DNA from: Stramenopiles sp. TOSAG23-3
Lineage: Eukaryota > Sar
Direction of reading: 5' to 3'
Length of the DNA stretch: 14,222 nt
Assembly (NCBI GenBank): GCA_900128585.1
Contig: LT642581.1
Span: 1-14,222, forward strand
Below the pieces are notes generated by a model, which ran no database searches, had not been told where the DNA came from, and saw only the letters and a list, made by a program, of their open reading frames with translations. Shown piece by piece: positions 8,640-14,222 of this stretch. Numbering within the stretch: the stretch's first letter is position 1; each line of letters begins with the position of its first letter. A program made the translations under genes and the position numbers.

Positions 8640-8679
8640 TGTTTTTTTAACTTAAATTTTTTATGCTTAATGTTTTTCT

Positions 8680-9162
8680 TTAGTACTTCCCAGCCTTTTC
8701 GAAGAGGTAAGCTGGGTTACTCATGCATTTGAACTCCAAACTGTTGTTGCTGGGGTCTTTAAAAAACATTGTCTTCTGCTCCCCACGTTGGCCTTGGAAC
8801 CTAAGATGGGGCTCAATGATAAACTTAACCCCGTGGCTCTTCAAATTCCTTGCTAACTTTTCGAAAGACTCGCTGTCCAAACACGCCCCAAAATGCGGGA
8901 CAGGCACCTCGTCGCCGTCCACCGGGTTGAAGAAATCACTTCCTCGGTAGGACTCTCCTACCCAATGGCAGACCAATTGGTTTCCAAATAGGTCGTAATC
9001 TTGCCATTTTTCGCTGCTCCTGCCTTCTTTTAGCCCCAATACATTCCCATAAAACTCTTTGGCTTTCGCCAAATTGTGCACCGGAATGGCCAAGTGAAAA
9101 GGCTGGCTCGGTGCATAACCACCACTGCAATTCTGTCTAACAACTAACCGTGCACGAGACAT
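8680..9162 (-). CDS. VOC-superfamily (glyoxalase/extradiol dioxygenase-like) protein
   Basis: A 160-residue single-unit member of the vicinal oxygen chelate superfamily. These proteins are metal-dependent, with paired beta-alpha-beta-beta-beta modules. The first module runs about 21-75 (FHLAIPVHNLAKAKEFYGNV) and the second about 86-145. His23, His90 (VPVPHFG) and Glu143 (SLEFK) sit where family members hold the divalent metal; His66 is a further candidate. MFFKDPSNNSLEF is the classic closing motif. The sequence strongly resembles bacterial-type VOC proteins often labelled glyoxalase or biphenyl-diol dioxygenase-related. The true substrate cannot be read, and these names are usually by fold only. 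The frame extends 16 codons upstream, but only to a TTG; ATG 9162 is the first ATG, with a purine at -3. The first 20 residues are basic and precede the fold (MSRARLVVRQ), so weak organelle targeting is possible. Confidence 0.88.
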   Translation of the reverse strand: MSRARLVVRQNCSGGYAPSQPFHLAIPVHNLAKAKEFYGNVLGLKEGRSSEKWQDYDLFGNQLVCHWVGESYRGSDFFNPVDGDEVPVPHFGACLDSESFEKLARNLKSHGVKFIIEPHLRFQGQRGEQKTMFFKDPSNNSLEFKCMSNPAYLFEKAGKY

Positions 9163-9192
9163 ATCAACGTATAAAATTAATTTATGTTCGTG

Positions 9193-9200
9193 TATATATA
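9193..9200 (-). promoter_or_regulatory. possible TATA-like element of the VOC gene
   Basis: TATATATA lies 31-38 bases upstream of the VOC start codon. In this AT-rich spacer the match is weak evidence; whether the distance to a transcription start is right is unknown. Confidence 0.25.
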
Positions 9201-9360
9201 AGTACTCCAAAAAATAGAAACAGACAACAAACGAAAGTTATTCTCTGTTTTAAATCATTTCATTTATTATATAGTACATAGATTTGTATATAATCGTTTT
9301 TTCGGAAGAAGTAAGAAACGAGAATATTAAAAATAATAATAAAAAATAATAATAAATAAT

Positions 9361-9596
9361 AAAAAAAAAAAGAAGAAGAAGAGAGAAGAAGAGAGAAGAA
9401 GAAGAATTTATTATTTTTTATTTATAAATATTTTATTATTAATAAAAAAAAAGAAGAAGAAGTTTTTAAAAGAAGAAAGAAGAAGAAGAAGAAGAAGAAG
9501 AAGAAGAAGAAGAAGAAGAGGAAAGAAGAAAGAAGAAGAAGAAAGAAGAAGAAGAAAGAAGAAGAAGAAGAAAGAAGAAGAAGAAGAAGAAGAAGA
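9361..9596. repeat. polypurine GAA/GAAA microsatellite cluster
   Basis: Nearly all bases are A or G on the plus strand, broken by two AT segments (9407-9443 and 9463-9467). The longest uninterrupted purine run is 129 bases (9468-9596), mainly AAG triplets with occasional extra A. It ends at GAAGATCATCTTC, where the following pyrimidine sequence forms a short imperfect inverted repeat with the tract. Long GAA tracts can form triplex (H-DNA) structures. Confidence 0.95.
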
Positions 9597-9631
9597 TCAT
9601 CTTCTTTCTTCTTTGATTTCAGCGGGTTAGA

Positions 9632-9669
9632 CTAAAATATGGGCCAATGCTATTCCTATAATATTTTAG
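9632..9669. repeat. 9-bp perfect inverted repeat, 20-base loop
   Basis: CTAAAATAT (9632-9640) is matched exactly by ATATTTTAG (9661-9669). The loop contains GGGCCAATG, including a CCAAT pentamer at 9644-9648. It may be a promoter element of the SDR or VOC gene, or chance in AT-rich DNA. Confidence 0.4.
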
Positions 9670-9842
9670 GTGTATTAATTAATTATTAGCATGATTTTAT
9701 TAGAGGATTGATAACCAATATGCAACGAACCAACCAACCCCGCCGCGTCCTCTTCTCCTTCTTTCCTTTATTAGCCCATCCATTTTGAGTTGGCGGTAAG
9801 ATGTGTGCAGTGCAGTGGCCGCATTGAGGTAGGTGTCGTCCG

Positions 9843-9869
9843 GTGTGTGCGTGCGTGCGTGTGCGTGCG
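9843..9869. repeat. GTGC/GT simple repeat
   Basis: Alternating GT with GTGC units, lying in the likely promoter or 5' leader of the SDR gene. It is an alternating purine-pyrimidine tract. Confidence 0.7.
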
Positions 9870-9956
9870 AGTCCTCGGTTCACGTTTGGTTGTTTCATTT
9901 TTGCATAGCGTTGGGTATTTGCGCTGCAACAATTTTGTTGTGGATACGACGAAACA

Positions 9957-10823
9957 ATGCCAAAGCCAGTGAAAGGAGAAAACTACCTTCCCCCGAAAGG
10001 GCAGCTCAGCGTCTCGTCGTTGTTTGGTGTGCAAGGCAAGGTTTGTGTGGTCACTGGTGGTGGTTCAGGAATTGGGGCGATGATTGCTGCTGGTTATTGT
10101 GCAAATGGCGCTACGGTTTACATTACCTCTCGTAAAGACACTTCAGAATTTGCTAAAGAGCTGACCTCAAGAGGGCCCGGGACCTGCGTCGCCCTTCGGG
10201 GCGACTTGGCGAAAGAGGAGGGGGTGACGACCCTGCTGGAAAACTTGACTAGACTGGAGCCCAGCGGGATCCATGTTCTGTTCAATAATGCTGGGACCAA
10301 TTGGAGCGAACCGCTGGAAGAGTACTCTTTGAAGGGATGGGACAGGGTGTACGACTTAAACGTTCGTGCGGTGTTTCACGTAACCCAAAAGCTTACACCG
10401 CTGCTGGCCAAGGCGGCGACCCACTCTGAACCTTCAAGGGTTATCAACGTTAGCTCTATTGACGCGGAGTCCGTGACGGCCTTGCCAACCTTTGCCTACT
10501 CCTCGGGAAAAGCGGCGGTGATCAGGTTAACAAAAGTCATGGCGGGGCACTTGGTTAATCGAAACATTACGTGCAACGCTATTCTTCCCGGGGCATTTCC
10601 ATCGAGGATGATGCGCGCAACAATGGCAGCTGCCGGGGATGCCATGGCAAAGACTATCCCCCGAGGGAGGGTGGGAGACATAAAGGACATGGCCGGTGCA
10701 TGCCTATTTCTTGGGTCCCGTGCGTCTGCATGGATGACCGGTACTACGGTAGTGGTAGACGGCGGCGCCTTAATGAAAGTCGACCCCAGGACTATGCCGC
10801 ACTATGGGAATGCGAAGCTGTAA
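9957..10823 (+). CDS. short-chain dehydrogenase/reductase with peroxisomal C-terminus
   Basis: A 288-residue classical SDR, an NAD(P)(H)-dependent oxidoreductase with a Rossmann fold. The cofactor loop TGGGSGIG is at 33-40, the NNAG motif at 110-113, and catalytic Asn135, Ser167, Tyr181 and Lys185 (YSSGK) are all present. The extra residue between the Ser and Tyr, and the NVSSID motif, resemble the RhlG-like 3-oxoacyl reductase group, so a beta-ketoacyl or related substrate is plausible but not shown. Arg59 after the second strand (ITSRK) favours NADP(H). The protein ends in Ala-Lys-Leu, which fits the PTS1 consensus and implies import into peroxisomes. ATG 9957 precedes an N-terminal extension of about 25 residues before the Rossmann core, usual for this group. 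AATAAA at 10909-10914 is a candidate polyadenylation signal. Confidence 0.93.
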   Translation: MPKPVKGENYLPPKGQLSVSSLFGVQGKVCVVTGGGSGIGAMIAAGYCANGATVYITSRKDTSEFAKELTSRGPGTCVALRGDLAKEEGVTTLLENLTRLEPSGIHVLFNNAGTNWSEPLEEYSLKGWDRVYDLNVRAVFHVTQKLTPLLAKAATHSEPSRVINVSSIDAESVTALPTFAYSSGKAAVIRLTKVMAGHLVNRNITCNAILPGAFPSRMMRATMAAAGDAMAKTIPRGRVGDIKDMAGACLFLGSRASAWMTGTTVVVDGGALMKVDPRTMPHYGNAKL

Positions 10824-11127
10824 TTTATTTTTACGAAAAGTATTTGCGAGTATCATATTCTGCGGGCTTAATTTAATTTTAAAATTTATGGGCAATAGGT
10901 TTGAGAAAAATAAAACAAGCTCTATGATTAGAAAACCAATTGTTGATCAAAATTAAATTTTCGGTGGGTTAAAGTTCTTACTTCGCGATTCGCGCAAAAC
11001 ATAAACACTTCTAAATACCTCTTTGGCGTCCAAACTCTGTTGTACAACAAGTAAGAATTTTAAGGGGAATACTTCGTAAAATTCTTCTCCTCTTTTCTCT
11101 TCATTAAAAAAACTGTGCCCAGCGCCT
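10824..11127. other. convergent spacer between SDR and elongase-desaturase genes
   Basis: The 304 bases between two convergent 3' ends are AT-rich. The only notable element is the candidate polyadenylation signal of the SDR; no AATAAA was spotted on the minus strand for the fusion gene. No RNA gene or coding region recognised. Confidence 0.5.
10909..10914 (+). terminator. candidate polyadenylation signal of the SDR gene
   Basis: An AATAAA hexamer begins 86 bases after the SDR stop, an ordinary distance for a eukaryotic 3' UTR. Similar hexamers arise by chance in AT-rich DNA. Confidence 0.35.
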
Positions 11128-12636
11128 CTAAAACATTTTGTGTGGAAGCAACGACTTTTTGCTCCCAATAACGATTCGCTCTTTTTCGATCCTGACCCGG
11201 TTGTGCTCCTCTTTCGAGAGGTTTTTCTTCTTTACGCGACGGACGGACACAGATCGAGCGCCGCGTCGTGCGCCTGGCTTCGTCGGTGCCTTGCTTACGG
11301 CGGCTTGCGGCTGTTCGTTCCCCATCAGGTACAAGTGATGGATGGTTTGGTAAAATGCCTCGAAAAGGCTCGAGTGTTGCGCGTACGGAACGCCGAACTC
11401 CTTGCAGGTGCTTTCGACAACGGGCTGGATCAGCGGGTAGTAGACGTGCGATACGGAGGGAAACAAGTGGTGCTCGATTTGATGGTTCAATCCACCGCTG
11501 AAGTGGGTCCAAAACGTGGATTTCAAGGCCCAGTTCGTCGACGTGCGGCACTGGACGGCCGCCCAGTTGTACGTCGTCTTTTCCGTAGGCAATTTCTCCA
11601 TAAAGTCGCAGTGGCTAGTGATATGGGTAACAATGAACATGATCGCCAGAATGAGTCCACAGACCGCGTGCGCCACGGCGAACAAGGCGAACCCCTTCGC
11701 TGGCCCGTGGTAGTACACCGGGACGCCGAGCATGTACCCCAAGCTGAACACTTTCATGAACGCGATGCGCGCTTTGTTCGCAAAAGAAGACAGCCGGGGC
11801 TCCATGCTGATGAAGGCGGTGATCTTTCCCGTGGTGAGGGCCAGGACGTCGTTGTACAGTACCTTCAGCATAGTGAACCCGGCAAAAACGGGGGTGGCGT
11901 AAAGCCACTGCCATTTGTGGTGCGGCCGAAGGGCATCGTGGGGGGTCATTCGCATCAACGGGTAGCTGGAGAAGACGTCTGGGTCATTCTCTTGCTCGTT
12001 CCGGTCCAGTGACACCAGGTTGGTGAACGGGTGGTGGCCCGTGTTGTGGTGGAACTCCCACACGTACGTAGAGGCTCCGATCATGTCCATGCCCCACGCC
12101 ATCAGGCGGTTCACTGCGCGGTGCTTCGAGTACGCGCCGTGGCACCCGTCGTGCATGATGCACGTCCCTACGCAGGAGGAGAACATTCCCAGCATGGCTG
12201 CGGCGAGGAAGCTCCCCTGCCACGTGAATGCCAGGGACGTGGCGAACCCTGCCACGATCACGGCGGTCTTTGCGTACATGACGGGGGAATCGTGCCAGCT
12301 TTTAACGCCCTCTTTTTCCAACTGTTTCACGACCCTTTCCTTCATGGTGGCGTAAAAGACTTCGGACTCCCAGTCGTAGTACGTCTCGAAGGACCCCGCC
12401 TTCATCGTCCCGACGCAGTACTTCTCCAGCACCGCGTTCGATACCATTCGCGGGTGGTACATTTCAAACATTGCGGTGGAGTTCGTTCCGCCGCCCAGTT
12501 TGATGATGTCCCCGCCCGGGTGGGTGTCTGCCCACCGCGTCACATCGTACACCTTGTTGTGGATCGCAATCCAGCAGTCGTTGTGTTTCCCGTGCTTTGC
12601 CAACTCCTCCTTGGTGATCCCATCCTTGAACCCCCG

Positions 12637-12678
<42 letters not shown>

Positions 12679-13548
12679 CGGCTGTCGTTGTCGCTGTTGC
12701 GTCGTCTTCTTCCCCTTCGGCTTGGTGGTCTGGCCCGTGATCCACGCCGGGGCCCACCTCAGCTTGAACGTGAACAAGTAGATCATGGTGACGTGGTAGG
12801 CGACTTGGATGAACGCCAGTTTCTGCGGGTACACGGTCTCGTGCAGGCCCGGGAAGTGCGACTGGTTCGTCCCGAACGCGACGATCCAAGCGTGCACTTG
12901 GCAGGACCAAAACTGTCCGATCTGAAACATGGTCAGGTAACGCTTGAACGGGTTCTTGATCCCCATCGCGGCGGCGCAGTAGTGGGAGTACATCAGCACA
13001 TGCGTGACGGAGTTGATCATCGCCCCGTACCCCACGGTCCCGCTGCCCCATCCGATGCTCAACACGTAGCCCCAGACGATCGAAATCGTCGCGTGGTGGT
13101 ACACTTGCAAAAACGAAATTTGGGCCTCCTTCTTTCGCAAGCACATGAATATGGTGTCGCACCAATCCAAGTACTTGGACAGGTAGTGCACCAGCACGAA
13201 CCATTCCACGGCGGCGCTCGGCTGAGTGGAAATCGCAAAAAGGTTCGGAAAGTGAAACAGCCCCTTCACCATGTACGAGCAGACTACGATTTGCACGACG
13301 TTGTAGACCTGCATAACCCGCGTCAAGTCCCACGCTGCCCTCCCCCGCATGAACCGGGAGAGCAACATAACCGTCACCAAGTAGGCGACCGGCAACCCGT
13401 AGAGCAACTCGGGGGATACTAAGTAGTTGTACTCTGGGAGAAAGCGCAAGCCGGATGCGCCGCCCATCATTTTTTCCCCGCACCCGCCGGTGCTCGCCGC
13501 GTCCCCTCCGCACGTCCCAAACGTGGGCACTTCAAACGTGGGCAACAT
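11128..13548 (-). CDS. fatty acid elongase-cytochrome b5-front-end desaturase fusion
   Basis: An 806-residue ER membrane enzyme joining two successive steps of long-chain PUFA synthesis. Residues about 35-270 are an ELO-type condensing enzyme: KYLDWCDT (125-132), the QVYHH box (His151-His152) and MYSHY (186-190), with several membrane helices. A hydrophilic linker with 14 consecutive Ala (291-304) follows. Residues about 306-385 are cytochrome b5 with HPGG (heme ligand His343) and probably His365. Residues about 400-745 are a front-end desaturase with three di-iron boxes: HDGCH (466-470), HNTGHH (501-506) and QIEHH (690-694). The Gln in the last box is the mark of front-end enzymes. A Lys/Arg-rich tail (about 755-806) is extra. 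I recall natural elongase-desaturase fusions from euglenids with the same order; which of the delta-9/delta-8, delta-6/delta-5 or delta-5/delta-4 pairs applies cannot be read. Upstream the frame opens only at TTG (13608); ATG 13548 is used. Confidence 0.95.
12637..12678. repeat. in-frame GGC/GCC trinucleotide repeat (polyalanine linker)
   Basis: Fourteen perfect GGC units on the plus strand, read as GCC (Ala) codons in the fusion gene. They lie exactly between the elongase and cytochrome b5 modules. Every codon is the same, so this is a true microsatellite that could vary in length between alleles without breaking the frame. Confidence 0.97.
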
Positions 13549-13744
13549 TCTTCTTAAGTTCTTCTCGCGAGTGGTGGGTGGTGGTGGATGGAGTGGAGGA
13601 TGAAACAAGAAAGATTAATTAATATGAATATTGTAACTCTCCCTTTCGTGTACGCAATCACTTTCTTCACGTTTATTTATTTATTTTAAATTACACTTTT
13701 TTCAGTTGTATTCATCATTTCTTTCTTTTTGTGATTTTTGAGTC

Positions 13745-13766
13745 ATCGGTTAAATAATCGGTTAAA
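13745..13766. repeat. tandem 12-bp repeat ATCGGTTAAA
   Basis: ATCGGTTAAA occurs at 13745-13754 and again at 13757-13766, separated by TA. The period is close to one helical turn, about 200-220 bases upstream of the fusion gene's ATG. It could be a paired transcription-factor site. Confidence 0.45.
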
Positions 13767-13785
13767 AAAAGGTGTGGTCATAACA

Positions 13786-13806
13786 GAGGTACCTGGTAGG
13801 TACCTC
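13786..13806. promoter_or_regulatory. 9-bp perfect inverted repeat upstream of the fusion gene
   Basis: GAGGTACCT (13786-13794) and AGGTACCTC (13798-13806) are exact inverted copies around GGT, and each half contains the palindrome AGGTACCT. The GC-richness stands out against its surroundings. It sits about 240-260 bases upstream of the start codon, where a dimeric regulator could bind. Function is inferred from symmetry and place only. Confidence 0.4.
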
Positions 13807-14040
13807 GTACAGCATCAGCAATCATTATTATCATCAGATGGTTTTAATGGAGAAGATGACAGTTGTTGAAATCTTTTTTTTATTATTTAGTCTGTTGTAT
13901 AAAGAAAGAATAACATTTAACAAGATCACAGCATAAGAATATCCTCAATCTTTGATTTTTTTTTATTGGCTGGTTGTTGGTTGGTGGGTTTATCTTATTA
14001 TTATTTATTAAAAGAAAAGAAGAAAGAAGAAAGAATATAG

Positions 14041-14222
14041 AAAAGAAAAGAAAAGAAAAGAATATATAGAAAAGAAAAGAAAAGAAAAGAAAAGAAAAGA
14101 AAAGAAAAGAAAAGAAAAGAAAAGAAAAGAAAAGAAAAGAAAGAAACAAACAAACAAACAAACAAACAAACAAACAAACAAACAAACAAACAAAGAAAGA
14201 AAGAAAGAAAGAAAGAAAGAAA
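14041..14222. repeat. compound microsatellite: AAAAG, CAAA and GAAA arrays
   Basis: Four AAAAG units (14041-14060) are interrupted by AATATATAG. Then come fourteen perfect AAAAG units (14070-14139), twelve perfect CAAA units (14147-14194) and seven GAAA units (14195-14222) running off the window. Apart from the CAAA block and the interruption it is all purine. Confidence 0.97.

Larger units (their letters stand above)
8230..8679. other. convergent spacer between the AKR and VOC genes
   Basis: The 450 bases lie between two converging 3' ends. They include a run of eleven G at 8298-8308, a very AT-rich stretch at 8320-8400, and a GC-richer island at about 8525-8640 that ends in a perfect hairpin (listed separately). 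A TTTATT at 8512-8517 (AATAAA on the minus strand) could be the polyadenylation signal of the VOC gene. No open frame of note. Confidence 0.5.
9163..9956. other. divergent spacer between VOC and SDR genes, rich in GAA repeats
   Basis: The 794 bases must carry both divergent promoters. From the left they hold AT-rich sequence, several long purine-only tracts (9361-9406, 9444-9462, 9468-9596), a 9-bp inverted repeat (9632-9669) and a GTGC/GT-rich stretch (9843-9869) about 90 bases before the SDR start. No RNA gene or credible small coding region was found. Confidence 0.6.
13549..14222. other. region upstream of the fusion gene, to window edge
   Basis: The 674 bases contain the presumed promoter and leader of the elongase-desaturase gene (GGTGGTGG-rich just upstream of the ATG). 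They also contain AT-rich sequence, a tandem 12-bp repeat and a 9-bp inverted repeat (listed separately), and then simple repeats from about 14010 to the end. Apparent open frames in 13883-14193 on the minus strand are translated microsatellite. No gene recognised. Confidence 0.6.

Noticed and set aside
8528-8640. C/D-box snoRNA
   Set aside because: ATGATGA at 8528-8534 fits a C box, but no CTGA D box is found at a suitable distance, so the class is unsupported.
9163-9210. 16-codon upstream extension of the VOC protein
   Set aside because: It begins at TTG in AT-rich spacer sequence; ATG 9162 precedes the fold.
12031-13422. 463-codon plus-strand open frame antisense to the fusion gene
   Set aside because: It mirrors the GC-rich codons of the elongase-desaturase gene, contains polyglycine from the repeat, and encodes no recognisable domain.
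13549-13608. 20-codon upstream extension of the fusion protein
   Set aside because: It begins at a TTG, not an ATG, and encodes His/Pro-rich sequence from a GGTGGTGG leader; ATG 13548 is the natural start.
13883-14193. Overlapping minus-strand frames of about 60-100 codons at the right edge
   Set aside because: They are direct translations of AAAAG/CAAA/GAAA microsatellites (Phe/Leu/Ser and Cys/Leu/Phe/Val periodicity).
1-14222. tRNA, rRNA, CRISPR array, insertion sequence or viral gene
   Set aside because: Looking through the spacers I saw no tRNA-like B box with a cloverleaf, no regularly spaced unique spacers, and no transposase, integrase or viral domain. The repeats present are simple microsatellites.

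Overview
The window looks like nuclear DNA from an intron-poor, compact unicellular eukaryote. The evidence is a Rqc2/NEMF homologue, a U1 snRNP C-type protein, an AKR with an apparent signal peptide, a peroxisomal targeting tripeptide and a front-end fatty acid desaturase. Six of the seven genes read as one uninterrupted frame from a purine-context ATG to a stop. The first is also uninterrupted, but its 5' end is uncertain. Coding DNA is GC-moderate to GC-rich. Spacers are strongly AT-rich and carry purine microsatellites. A long-chain PUFA elongase/desaturase suggests a marine or freshwater microalga or a heterotrophic relative; the sequence does not let me name the lineage.

Layout, left to right: a long coiled-coil protein of unknown role (+, 202-2523), preceded by about 200 coding-like bases; a 107-residue protein joining a U1-C-type zinc finger to a WW domain (+, 2925-3248); the ribosome quality-control factor NEMF/Rqc2 (-, 3398-6598), convergent with it; a probably secreted or ER-luminal aldo/keto reductase (+, 7192-8229), divergent from NEMF; a small VOC/glyoxalase-fold protein (-, 8680-9162); a short-chain dehydrogenase ending in a PTS1 tripeptide (+, 9957-10823); and a trimodular elongase-cytochrome b5-front-end desaturase fusion (-, 11128-13548). 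The right edge is a block of AAAAG, CAAA and GAAA microsatellites.

The genes do not form an operon and their strands alternate. Three are linked to RNA or translation quality or to structure (coiled coil, U1-C/WW, NEMF). Three are small-molecule or redox enzymes (AKR, VOC, SDR), and one makes polyunsaturated fatty acids. The SDR (peroxisomal, possibly acyl-processing) and the fusion both plausibly touch lipid metabolism, but adjacency alone does not show a shared pathway.

The most notable items are the elongase-b5-desaturase fusion with a 14-alanine linker, the U1-C/WW fusion, the AKL terminus of the SDR, and two unexplained inverted repeats with a GC-richer island in otherwise AT-rich spacers. 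Several apparent starts further upstream are GTG or TTG codons, so I moved the starts of three minus-strand genes to the first ATG that fits the family.
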